Assembly (NCBI RefSeq): GCF_037975245.1
Contig: NC_092578.1
Location: forward strand, 17,429,821-17,493,820
DNA from: Apostichopus japonicus
Lineage: Eukaryota > Echinodermata > Holothuroidea > Aspidochirotida > Stichopodidae
Length of the DNA stretch: 64,000 bases
Direction: 5' to 3'
In this document: piece after piece, positions 1 to 24,400 of the stretch
Numbering within the stretch: the stretch's first letter is position 1
Layout of the letters: each line of letters starts with the position of its first letter
Notes under the pieces: model-generated
The model's input: only the letters and a program-made list of their open reading frames with translations
Database searches by the model: none
What the model was told of the DNA's origin: nothing
Program-made: the position numbers and the translations under genes

Positions 1-640
1 CCATCCCCCTTCTCCTCCCTCCCCTTCTCCTCCATCCCCCTCTCCTCCATCCCCTTATCCTCCATCCCCCTTATCCTCCATCCCCCCTCTCCTCCACCCC
101 TTCTCCATCCCCCTTCTCCTCCCTCCCCCTTCTCCACCCCCCTTCTCATTCCTCCCCTTCTCCTCCATCCCCCTCTCCTCCATCCTTTTCGCCATCCCCC
201 TTCTTCTCCCTCCTCCCTCCCCCATCTCCATCCCCCTTCTCATTCCTCCTCTTTCCTCCAGCCCACTTCTCCTCCATCCCCTTATCCTCCAACCCCTTAC
301 CCTCCAGCCCCTTCTCCTCCCTCCCCTTCTCCTCCTTCCCCTTCTCCATCCCCTTCTTCCTCCTCCGTCTCCTCCATCCCCTTCTCCTCCAGCCCCCTTC
401 TCGTCCCTCCCCTTCCCCTCCATCCCACTTCTCCTCCATCCCCTTATCCTCCAACCCCCTTACCCTCCAGCCCCCTTCACCTCCATCTCCCTTCACCTCC
501 CGCCCCGTTTTCCTCCCATTCTCCCCTTATCCTCTCTCCCTTCTCCCTCCCATTTCCTCTTATTCCTTTTCCTTCCGCTTCTCACCCTTTTCCCTTCCCC
601 TTCTACCCTACCTGCTCCATCTTCACTTTTCACCTCTTAC
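1..640. repeat. Polypyrimidine minisatellite
   Basis: About 640 bases almost wholly C and T on the plus strand, built from variants of CTCCATCCCCCTTCTC. Purines on this strand are rare and mostly single A. It begins before the window. Long open frames on the minus strand (Gly/Arg/Glu-rich) are by-products of the composition. Confidence 0.9.
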
Positions 641-739
641 TGATTAGTTTATTTACAATTAAATTGATTCCTACGAGTTACGAAGAACTGAATTATGGGT
701 CTATTTGAAGTAACCGTCTCATTAACGTCAGTACATTTG

Positions 740-1775
740 TACTGACCATGGGCGTCAATCCAGGGGGGGACGGGGGGATGCGTCCCCCCACATTTCGATG
801 GGTGGGGGACACTATCAAATGTCCCCCCCCCCACAAATTTTGAAAAAGAGTAGTGTCGTGGCTCTATTTGGTATGATATATATATATTACGACCTTCCTT
901 ACCGGTTTCGAACCTCTGGACATACAATCAGCGTCCATAGCCTAGTGGTTAGGGTGTCCGCGTACAGAGCGGAAGACCCGGTTTCGAATCCCGGTGGAGG
1001 CTGGAAGTTTTTTCATTGTTCTTGATTTTCCAACAACTCATTACGATTTTCATTTATATATATATATATATATATCATGTATTGACATTATGTTTTTGTG
1101 AATACAGATTAGTACACACACCTATTGCTTGAACATCCTTGGAAGCAAAGGTTTGAAATCAACAGCAGGTTAGGTTAGTTTAGGTGCGGCCCTGTCAATC
1201 TTTCACTCCTAGCATCTGGCCCATTCATTCAAAAAGGTTGCACATCCCTGCTGTAGGCCTATATCTGAGGCCCTGGGGTCATTCCTTGACCGACTTGGTG
1301 CAATATAATGTGCCCATTTCGAAGTAAATTTATTCACAGATTGTTAGTTGTCATGGGTTCGAACAAATGAGGGGTATTCTATCTTGAAACATAGGGCAAA
1401 ATGGGGCTGGGGTTCCAGTTCGCCGCATCATTTGTCAACTTGCACTGGGTTCTAATGTTCATGTCAATTGGAATTACTAATAAAAGAAATAATCCACCAA
1501 AAATGAAGGTCGCATGAACTTTATTGCAGATTTTCTGAGTGACGAATTTGTAATTTTTCTCCCGAAATCACGCAACTAGATGGCTGCTATCCAGCCTCGC
1601 AAGCGCCATCTCCATCGATCTAGCAGGTATTGAAATCTGAAATTTTTCTTGGTACGCTGCGCGCCAACCGATGGTGGCGCTCCGCTTAGATATTACTTAC
1701 GGCCGGAATACTCGAATTGATTACGTCCCCCCCCCCCCCCCCGCACGTTTCAAATCGGATTGACGCCCCTGGTAC
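740..1775. mobile_element. TIR element of about 1 kb (non-autonomous)
   Basis: Opens with CCATGGGCGTCAATCC and closes with its near-complement GGATTGACGCCCCTGG, so it has 16-base terminal inverted repeats. Both ends abut poly-G or poly-C tracts. The interior holds a SINE (886-1051) and a block at 1645-1690 (CGCCAACCGATGGTGGCGCT) that recurs in the element at 47784-48428. No transposase frame. Confidence 0.6.
886..1051 (+). mobile_element. tRNA-derived SINE, copy 1
   Basis: Bases 931-1001 fold as a tRNA: acceptor GCGTCCA with TGGAGGC, anticodon stem TCCGC/GCGGA with a 7-base loop, and a T-arm with GGTTTCGAATCCC. It is embedded in a longer repeat whose 5' part (ACCGGTTTCGAACCTCTGG) holds a second B-box-like motif and whose 3' part is T-rich. 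The same 165-base unit recurs inverted at 52421-52588. Repetition plus the extra flanks argue for a SINE over a tRNA gene. Confidence 0.75.
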
Positions 1776-1789
1776 TAACGTACATTCTT

Positions 1790-3180
1790 TCTTTTCAATA
1801 GTCTTGCCAATGGTTTTGTAGTATACCCGCTTAAAGTGTCATTTTCAGATTATACTAATTGGATTTCCGGGGTCCATATACGTATGTAATAGAAGAGAAT
1901 GAATTAGAAGGGTACATGTTTTAACATGAACAGGTTCCTATCGGCATGACAGTCCAAAGAAAGACGACAAAAAAAAAGGTTTAAATTCGAGTTGGTGTTG
2001 TACGTTGTAGTATTCAGACAGTGGCCAATGCACATCAATGAGTCTTCGTGGAACTCGCCTTCTTTTACCAACTTTTCAATCGGTGATTTCTTCTAGCAGA
2101 CGGGGCCTCCAAGTTAATCGTTCATCAGTTTTATCGGTAGTCCAGTTTTGTTTTTATTCTGGATGAAAAGAAGGTGAGTGTGAGGGACCGGGCATGTAAA
2201 ATAATAATAATCATACCATTACACATATAATTCCTATCTAGGTTTTGTATTTTGATCGGTGAAATTTGCATTTACAGTAGGCAATCCATAGGCCCACTCC
2301 TTTCTTTCTCTGGATCATGATAAGTTAGAAACAACTTTCTTTGTTTCTTTTCAATTTTTGGTCTCACCAAAAGTGAATATAAAGGAAATTTTTATGATGT
2401 CATAATTGCATGACATCAAAACTTTTGTTTAATTGTATACTTTATCCTTTCGACCTGGGAAGGTGGATTTGGTAGTTTTCCAATATTGCTTGGGAGCCGG
2501 CTTAACGATTTTTTTTTAAAACATAATTTATAAGAAATTTCACCCATAATTAAGGAGGAAATTAATCTGTATTCAAACGTGGGTTTTGTTGTTAGTACTG
2601 TAGCAACTGTATGAAGCGTATAGGTTTTGTCGCAATCTGCATTTGCGAAGATGACGTCACGTTCGCTACTGTTCAAAGTATATTTGAAATATCCATCCTA
2701 AACGATTAAATATCGTTTCTCTGTCAAACGCAACAAGTTAGGGTTCGCATACTTTGGAAACATGTTTGGAAAATTATTTACCGTTTTTTATAAGGTCACT
2801 TCTAAGAGCTACCAGAAAACCCAAACATCCCCCCCCCCTTCCCCCTTCCCCATGCACACACAAACCAACACCTTTACAAAAGGTTGGCAGTTACAAACTT
2901 AAAGCAGCATTTTGCGTCCATTTCTATGATTTTTCTCAACCTCATTGACTCCACTATGCCATAACGACATACATAACTAGCTTTTCTATTTAAATCGTAC
3001 TTCAAATGGTGGCATAAAAGTCGAAAAATTTGCAACTTTCAACTTTGTTTTTCTTCAAGATATCTTCCGTTGGGATCCCAATAAAACCTCGCCCATAATA
3101 TGAATATTTAAACACTACGAACGTCATTGACCAATACGTAATACAACACTTTGCTTGATTTGTGTACAGTCTATATGGCA
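1790..3180. other. Intergenic, nothing recognised
   Basis: AT-rich upstream flank of the cyclase gene. I see no coding exon, RNA gene or clear element. One TGACGTCA octamer lies at 2652. Confidence 0.5.
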
Positions 3181-3181
3181 G

Positions 3182-3252
3182 TTGTACCAGGGAGTTCCAT
3201 AACAACTCCCTGGTTGTACCATGGAGGTAAAAACACCTCCATGGTTGTACCA
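3182..3252. repeat. Two tiny hairpins separated by a thrice-repeated TTGTACCA
   Basis: Pattern: TTGTA, hairpin 1 (3187-3213, stem CCAGGGAGTT/AACTCCCTGG), TTGTA, hairpin 2 (3219-3244, stem CCATGGAGGT/ACCTCCATGG), TTGTA. The direct repeat reads TTGTACCA at 3182, 3214 and 3245. Hairpin 1 recurs almost exactly at 34230-34256. Confidence 0.8.
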
Positions 3253-3853
3253 ACGCAAAGTCTTGAATCTATTTTTAGCAACGGCTCATAACTAAACCTG
3301 CATCTCTGGTTGGTTGAAGTCAAACTCGTGGGTTTGGCGGAACTGTATGCGATTAAATTTAAATGTGGAATTTGTCGTGGACACTTTTCTCATTATCTGC
3401 AAATATCCTTAATTTCTCGCCAATTAACGTTGTTGGCAGGGAAAAACTTGGCTAATATCTTAGTTTGCTGTCTTGTGATTGATATATGTAAAAAACTTGA
3501 TGGACATGTCAAAAAAGTAGAAAACGGCGACCAAACGCAAAATGCTTCTTTAAAGCAGAATGTCATGTCTGGAAGTGTTCAAAAGTAGTCCCGGCCGGGC
3601 CTTACGGCTTTATCTAATCTGCCTATTTGGGTAATCCGGTAATGATGATAAAACATGCATTTGTTTGTTGACGAAAGTACATGTCTTCCGTCTCAGTTTG
3701 TACCTTCTTTGTAAGTTGATCAATTAAAAGGAGGATTTACATTGAATACTCCTTTTTCCCTCTCTTTTGCGTTGGCCTTCAGTTTTTATTATTCACTTTT
3801 TTTTTCCTGACGTTACCAACGATAAAGTTAAAGGCGTACGTCTTACATAAACA

Positions 3854-17993
<14,140 letters not shown>

Positions 17994-19229
17994 AGTACGA
18001 GAGATTAATACAGCATAAGAACGAACGGTTGGGTGCATAAGAAGGTGGCGGCAAAAAGCGTTTTCATATTAAAAATATTTCTTATCGAAACACATTTTTT
18101 TATGTATTATTTTGTAGGGGGGGAGGGGGGTTGACATACCATGACAAACATTCTGGTTACGATCATCCATTTAACAGTGAAAGTTACAGACGAATCTCTT
18201 GTTGCCATGGTGAGGCTATATACTATCACATTCCGCATGTGCAGATGAAAACATAACAATAGCTGAAACCCTTACGTAGGCGTGACGTCATGAACAAACC
18301 ACTGTCAAGCAGGGAGAGGGGGTTGGGGAGAATTTTGTACTGCAGTGGACGTTTTGAAAAAAATTTCTGATATTTTGTATTTCGTCATGAAAAAATGTAT
18401 CAACATTTACCACGAACCGCTGCTCGTAGTGAAACTGATACCGGTCATACGTTGATGTAGTAATTAGTATACACCATTAACACTTTATTGCTCCCTATTG
18501 ACTAATATTACTTGTATTATTATTATTATTATATTCATGCCAAGTTACCAAGTAAACCTATACTGATCCCACGACTCCAATAAAAACTGATTTTAGACTA
18601 TTTAGTGTTAAGTAGTATTTAAAATGACTAATAATATTATAATAAAATGCTTAATTTAGAGAAAAACAAAAAGACAATTTGGACAAGTCTCACTGGGAAT
18701 TAATCTCGAATATTCTAAGATATTATGCTCTTAATATCTGCACATGCAATCTCCGAGGTTAAGCGCGGGCCATGGACGTGTCACTCTGAAAAGGGAAAAT
18801 ACTCCCATGCCCTGTGGATGCTTCGTAATAGTTGGTCTTTGACTTCCCTGGTTTAGTTCAGATGTTGTTTATACGTGAGTGTGTGGAAACGTTACAATGT
18901 CGTCAAAATGTTGGAATCTATTATATTATAAATATGGTAGCAATTTTCAACAAAATGGTTATTTTTTTCAGTTCACATATTTATTTCACATTTTTGCAAC
19001 AAAATGACAGATTCCCTAAATCTGATAAGTAATAAGCTCGACATTGTGCTACAAAATGATTACACATGTATATGTTATGATGTCAACAATTTTGAACAGA
19101 TTGATTACTTATAGTAATCAAGCTCGTCAATCCAACAATTTTTGACAAAAAAATTATTAATTACTCTCGCGTCATCATGTCATCATTTCACAATTTTTGC
19201 AGCAAAATTACCGACGACTTTTTAACGGC
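17994..19229. other. OSC 3' flank, no gene recognised
   Basis: AT-rich sequence between the OSC stop and the repeat block at 19.2 kb. It holds two AATAAA signals and one TGACGTCA (18283); the remainder is unremarkable. Confidence 0.5.
18579..18646 (+). terminator. Candidate polyadenylation signals of the OSC gene
   Basis: Two AATAAA hexamers, at 18579-18584 and 18641-18646, are the first I see downstream of the OSC stop codon. They would give a 3' untranslated region of roughly 600-670 bases. No transcript evidence is available. Confidence 0.4.
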
Positions 19230-19406
19230 ACCTTAAGGTTGCCATACTTGAAAGAGTGTAGTTACCTTAAGGTTGCCATACTTGAGAGAGTTATATAGTT
19301 CCTTAAAGTTGCCATACTTGAAAGAGTGTATATTTACCTTAAGGTGGCCATACTTGAAAGAGTGTAAAGTTACCTTAAGGTTGCCATACTTGAGAGAGTG
19401 TAGTTA
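19230..19406. repeat. Five-copy 36-base tandem repeat
   Basis: Unit ACCTTAAGGTTGCCATACTT followed by GA(A/G)AGAGTGTAGTT. Copies start at 19230, 19264, about 19300, 19336 and 19372. Each carries the palindrome CCTTAAGG or a one-base variant. Confidence 0.92.
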
Positions 19407-19584
19407 ATTGTTGCGTTCAAGATTAACTGACTCGTTGACCCTTGAACATGTGATATATTTCGTTTATATTTCGTTGTATTATTTGAACGCCATGTAGTCA
19501 TGTTACCTTAATTGATTGTACAATAGCATTGCAGTTATAAATATTACGTCACTTTTGTATTCATTCACGTTTCATTGAAAAATG

Positions 19585-19588
19585 TATA

Positions 19589-19645
<57 letters not shown>
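19585..19645. repeat. (TA)n microsatellite
   Basis: About 60 bases of TA downstream of the TMEM45 stop codon. Confidence 0.95.
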
Positions 19646-19648
<3 letters not shown>

Positions 19649-19818
19649 ACCACTTCTAAAGGAAAAGTCCAAGAAATTTAACCTCAACCATTTCCTGCCC
19701 AGCCCCCCCCCCACACATTCCCCTTCCCACACTCTCCAACAAAAATATCTATAATCTGAAATGCACCGATGTTCAAGAAGTTGTTAAAGGTCCTCCGGAA
19801 TTGTTCCCTGGGGATGCT

Positions 19819-20745
19819 TCAACAATCTAAGAGTGCTTCCTTGACCACTTCATCAGCCGAAAACTTCCAGTAGTCTATGCTTGAGAAATGTTCTGCCAGC
19901 TTGAAAGCCAACTTCACCAGGAGATAAATCAACAACAGAATGGACATATCGATAATGATATGTCCCACAAAAATGGTCGAGGTACCCATAACATTCACAA
20001 AACTATCTCTGTCCCACGTCACGCCATTTTGCGGATCAAGTATGAATGCCGCCTGAAACATCCACGTACCTTGTAGTAACATACTGAATGTCTTAGGGAA
20101 AAACCATCTTTTCTTATGCCATGAGTCATGACTGAAGTATTCCGCAGTGTAAAATAACACAGTCGACAGAGTAACGGAACCTAAGATAAAATGGATATGG
20201 GCGTCCAAGGGATCCCTCGCGTACCCGTGAAGGAAGCTTATCAATGAAAACAGCCCACATGCTATTATGCCCGTTGGTTCTACCCAGCATTTCAGACTGG
20301 AGTAGCAAGTTCCAGCGAGGATTCTTGTGCCACCGTGAATAGCAAATGGTAGACCAAGAGCCACGTGTTGCCATCCTTGCAAACTATCTACGGAAAATTG
20401 ACCGTCCTCGTCGATAATGTTAAGTCGAAAATACGGCACGCTAAATATCTGAAGCAACGCAAAAAGGCCCGTTATGATCCAGTAACAACCTTCAAATGGC
20501 ACTTTACGTAGAAACACGACTATACCATGATGACGTTTTCTGTTGGTGACGTCATCATCGTCATCGTCATCATCACTGTCATTATGATCCTTAACATTCC
20601 ATGAAAACCTGATCATCCAAAATATTGCCGCGATTATGAACGCCGATCCGGTGGCCGCGTGGCCATAAAAGATTGGACGCTTCTCGTCGCCATGTTGAAC
20701 ATCAAGCCCGATTGGCATATCCCGACGGAGCACGTTTAGATTCAT
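19819..20745 (-). CDS. TMEM45B: TMEM45-family (DUF716) multipass membrane protein, intronless
   Basis: One uninterrupted frame of 308 residues from the ATG at 20745-20743; an in-frame GTG at 20754 is not a likely start. About seven hydrophobic segments follow a short cytosolic N-terminus, and the first begins with GHAATGSAFI, matching the GH..GS opening of TMEM45A/B. Conserved landmarks are the histidine-rich LQGWQHVALG and AHIHFILGS helices. A cytosolic loop after segment 1 carries a run of eight Asp, coded by GAT/GAC repeats. Vertebrate TMEM45 genes have several coding exons, so the single exon here suggests a retrocopy or lineage-specific intron loss. Biochemical function is unknown; vertebrate members are Golgi or endosomal membrane proteins. 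It is convergent with the OSC gene (tail to tail). Confidence 0.88.
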   Translation of the reverse strand: MNLNVLRRDMPIGLDVQHGDEKRPIFYGHAATGSAFIIAAIFWMIRFSWNVKDHNDSDDDDDDDDVTNRKRHHGIVVFLRKVPFEGCYWIITGLFALLQIFSVPYFRLNIIDEDGQFSVDSLQGWQHVALGLPFAIHGGTRILAGTCYSSLKCWVEPTGIIACGLFSLISFLHGYARDPLDAHIHFILGSVTLSTVLFYTAEYFSHDSWHKKRWFFPKTFSMLLQGTWMFQAAFILDPQNGVTWDRDSFVNVMGTSTIFVGHIIIDMSILLLIYLLVKLAFKLAEHFSSIDYWKFSADEVVKEALLDC

Positions 20746-20819
20746 GTTAACCACGAAAGATGTTTTTTCTTCTTCTCTCTTAATGTGTTACGAAGGACAA
20801 GAAGAAGGCTCATATGCGC

Positions 20820-20859
<40 letters not shown>

Positions 20860-20888
20860 TATATATATATAGATATATATATATAGAT
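20820..20888. repeat. (TA)n microsatellite
   Basis: TA array with AAATATA and AGATATA interruptions, about 80 bases upstream of the TMEM45 start codon. Confidence 0.92.
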
Positions 20889-22548
20889 GTGTGTATCTTT
20901 TCAAATATAGCCGAAATCAGTCCTTCCCGGAAGTTAAAACCATTCGGCCAAATGAGAAACAATTCCGTGCTTCTAAAACTGTTAGTGATACATTGACCGA
21001 AATGGTCGTTGACAGAAACACTCTCTAAATATCTATGATAGAGTGCACCTCATTTACACACATCTCATATACCTTAATGCAATACTAATATAATTATGCC
21101 ACTTATCATACCAGCAAATATAAAAAAAATAACCAGCTCATCGTGTATCTCCAGATCTCATATCCCTACTCGGGTTATGGGTTGTAGAATTTACAACGAA
21201 GGTTAGACGCCTATACGGAATGCCATACGCTTCAAAAATGCATATTCACCTCGACTATGATCTTATACAAGTTACAAAGAAAAATATATCTCAAATCCTT
21301 TTTTTCTTTTTTTTCTTTTTTTAAACTGAAGGTTTGATCCTCGTTTCATACATCTCAAGGTAACCTGGCATAATGACATCTACAAATTGTAAGACATCTT
21401 TGGTGAGACCATCTTTCACAGGAGATGTAGATTTCGGTTTTTTTGGAAACAGCTACTCTCAAATGCTTTCTGAAATACTTTGTTGGTCTTGCCCCATTCG
21501 ATATGCTCAACAGCTCCACGCCATGTCTTGGCTACCTAGTCGCTGGCGTCCCAATTCAAATACTTGTCATCCCATGGCAACATAAGCGCTTGGAAATACT
21601 TGGGTAAGATAAATTCCGGTTGTCGAACCATCTCGTCAGCGTCGATGATGAAGGATCAACATGTTCAATGACGTATTTCCAAAGCTTGTGAAGCTGATTG
21701 CCTTCATGAAGGAAGGGATTGTAAGATGCGATATCAAAATCGGCTGGGTCACCTTGGTAACCGTATATGTTGATTGTATGATTGCGTACAGATGGGAGAA
21801 AATTGTACGGATGCCGGATGAGAAAAGTATGAACGCATGTCACCTGTTCATTGAGAAAATAATGGGTTCGTCAGTATACGGTTGAGCCAAAGGGTAAATG
21901 ATCACGGGTGTTGTAGGGTCGGGCGGGGGGGGCTGAAGACAATTAACCTGTCGTCTTTCCTGGGTTGTTGTTGGGTATAACGGGTATACGAGGGGGGTGG
22001 GTGATGTAACTATCAGTATAGTGCTATATGTTACGTGTACATAATTTGAACGGTTGGAGGGGGAGGGGGGAGCAAATTTTACGACGGGCTGTTGGTATAG
22101 ATAAAAAAAAAACATTACGACTGAGGTTTGTGGCTCAGTTGGGATCGTTGAATTCGACTCACATGTATGGAACTCTAAAGGTGATTCCATTGATGAAAAT
22201 CAAGGTTTATAGAAGTCAAGTGGTGCATTGTGAAACTTACTTAGACTATTAATTAGATCTAAAGCGCAAGTTTGTGCTGATGAATTCTTTCGATTTTTGA
22301 AGGAAAAACATGACCTTACTGAATGGTTTTCCCCCGACTGACGATGTATGTCGCCCAGCCCATTTAAGTTCCCCAATTTGCACACGCCCACTGAGTACTT
22401 TATCATGTGCAATGAAGGGTAGTGGGTGCGGGACGTTATCATACTTATCACTTATGTACGGAAGACTTACAAAGAGAAAGCGAAGGAATCCAAAAAAACA
22501 AGATCCGGTTACGTTAGAGGGACAGACACAATACATATGTCTATACAC

Positions 22549-22749
22549 CCAGTTGGGACAATTTTGTCACAACTGTAGTGTCATGTCCTGCTTCAGAGCA
22601 CTCGTATTGTCAGTACAAGCAGTATGAATATCATGTTTCTATCACATCAATGTTAGGAGCTGTTTGTACTGACAATACCAGTGCATTGAGAGCATGATAT
22701 TGGAGTACAGTTTAGAGAGGTATCAGCATTAGGAAATTGTCCCAACTGG
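22549..22749. mobile_element. 200-base palindromic MITE, family CCAGTTGGGACA, copy 1
   Basis: Ends CCAGTTGGGACAATTT and AAATTGTCCCAACTGG. The inner arms also pair (GTATTGTCAGTACAAGCAG / CTGTTTGTACTGACAATAC), so the whole element folds into one hairpin. It lies in the intron between pseudogene exons b and c. Confidence 0.85.
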
Positions 22750-22874
22750 CTGGTATATATATGCATATGCATGAATTAGGTGGCACATAATCACTAGATC
22801 ACCTCAGCTACCTTCAATAGAAGTTCTTACGCAACTCTATGCTACTACCTTGTACTTTTGTAATATATACTTAC

Positions 22875-22989
22875 ATCTCTCGGTAGTTTATCGTAGCGGC
22901 CATCTATTCCCATGGACAAATCCTTGATGAATTGTATTGGTTTTCCTTGTTCGGTGCCTTTCTCTAATTCGGATTGTACCCAGTCATGG
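22875..22989 (-). pseudogene. Sulfotransferase-like pseudogene, middle exon (frame intact)
   Basis: 115 nt with clean splice signals on both sides and no internal stop; it joins the flanking exons in frame (entry after two bases of a codon, exit phase 0). The intact exon and junction phases show that the locus descends from a spliced gene and not from a retrocopy. Confidence 0.65.
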
Positions 22990-24400
22990 CTGAGTAAAAA
23001 AGAATTGTATTAGACCCTCTTTTCTTAAAAAAAAATATTAAAAAATAAAAATGAAAGGGTATAGTACTACAATTCTTTGTGTGTGTATGTATGTCTGTGT
23101 CTGTCTATCTGTTACATCGGCATCCTGTGTTAAAACTCCAAAACAGCAGGGCAGATTTTCTTCAAACTTGGTAGGAAGATATTCCATATAGAACTTGTGT
23201 CTCGCAGACCCGTATCATTTTATTTCAAATTTTGGCCAAAATTGCGACTTTTTAATTTCTTCTCAAATTCATGTAAATGTAGTAAAGCTATAGCAGGCAT
23301 CTTTCCCCCAATGCATAAAACAAAGACTTTTTATTATTACTATTTTGTTTATTAATATGTTAACTTCGACTTTGAATTATTCTCAAATTATATAAATATA
23401 GCACAGCGCTCTTCTCTTTATTATAGCAGCCATAATTTTGACCCACTTGAAAGAAGAGACAACTAATATTATCAAATTTTATTTATTAATTCATTATATT
23501 CATACTCCAAACAAAGGCTTAAATTTGCAAGAAATTCCGCTTTAAACTCGAGGAAAAGGCATCACTGAGCTTATAGAATCCGTATAAGCATCCTGACAGA
23601 AAATGGAGACATTTCATTTTGGGGTCCAAATTTGACAGTTTTTTAAGGCCTTGCCGTTTTCTCAAAATTTGGCCCAAATCGTGACTTTTTCAATTCATGT
23701 AAATGGGGTAGAGCGCTCTCCTCTATATACAGCATGCATAAAGAAATATGATATACCTTCCCATTTCTAAGAAGATACCATTTCATATTTTCATATTTTA
23801 ATCATCAATTTACTAAATTTACACGCCCAGTTGAAAATTAAAATTCATAGGTCCTCCACTTTTATTCTCGAGGAAAAGCTATCATTGAGCAACCAACAAT
23901 GTTCCTGATTAGCAAGTTTCCGGGGTCACCCCATGGTAGGGTGACCGAGGGTGACCGGAAATCAATATCTGGGGGTTGTGGTAAAAAGCTGTTCGGCTGT
24001 GAGTCACGTGGGTTGTGTGTCTGTATCTTTCAAATGGATATATATTACGAAATCCATTTGTCATATTTTTATTAATTTAAATGACTTTACAAAGTAAAAC
24101 TGAACCATTTTATGCCAACCTCAAAAATACTTAAACTCACGTGAAGGATAGTAAGGGTGACAAATTTCCTCCGCTGTAATGGCTTTGTCCAGCCGCTACC
24201 CTGACCTGGGCCTCGCCAAATTTCTGAGCAAAGTGCGTCATACCCGGGCTGTTAGCGACGACGCCAATGTCCCGGAGGAGAACGTTGGGTGCAGCTAGAT
24301 TGTAAGGTTCCATCCAGACAGGTACTTTCGCTTTACATTTCTTCCCTTTCTGTCTCTGTATTTTCCTCCCGATCGTAGATTTCTTTTATAGCTTTAATAA

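Larger units (their letters stand above)
21321..24400 (-). pseudogene. Sulfotransferase-like P-loop protein pseudogene
   Basis: Three minus-strand exon remnants form a recognisable protein. Exon a (24141-24400) holds VWMEPYNLAAPNVLL and ends at donor GTGAGT. Exon b (22875-22989, acceptor TTTTTACTCAG, donor GTAAGT) holds HDWVQSELEKG and FIKDLSMGIDGRYDKLP. Exon c (21321-21843) opens with CVHTFLIRHPYNFLPS, a sulfotransferase-like R-x-P segment, and ends with DVIMPGYLEMYETRIKPSV and TAA. Breaks: a frame change near 21650 between HVDPS and IDADEMV; a TAG after LNWDASD near 21535; a second frame change at a run of seven A near 21440; and an in-frame TAA in the 5' part of exon a. No exon with the PAPS-binding P-loop was found upstream. 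I recall similar P-loop sulfotransferase-like proteins in echinoderms and plants (BCAT-like); the exact subfamily is uncertain. Confidence 0.7.

Noticed and set aside
55-496. Minus-strand frames rich in Gly, Arg and Glu
   Set aside because: Produced by the polypyrimidine minisatellite; no domain, and the composition follows the repeat.
20126-20374. Second minus-strand frame
   Set aside because: Shadow of the TMEM45 coding frame.
24141-24400. Reading the sulfotransferase-like locus as an intact gene
   Set aside because: Two frame changes, one internal TAG and an early TAA across the exons, and no PAPS-binding exon; sequencing error at the seven-A run cannot account for all of them.
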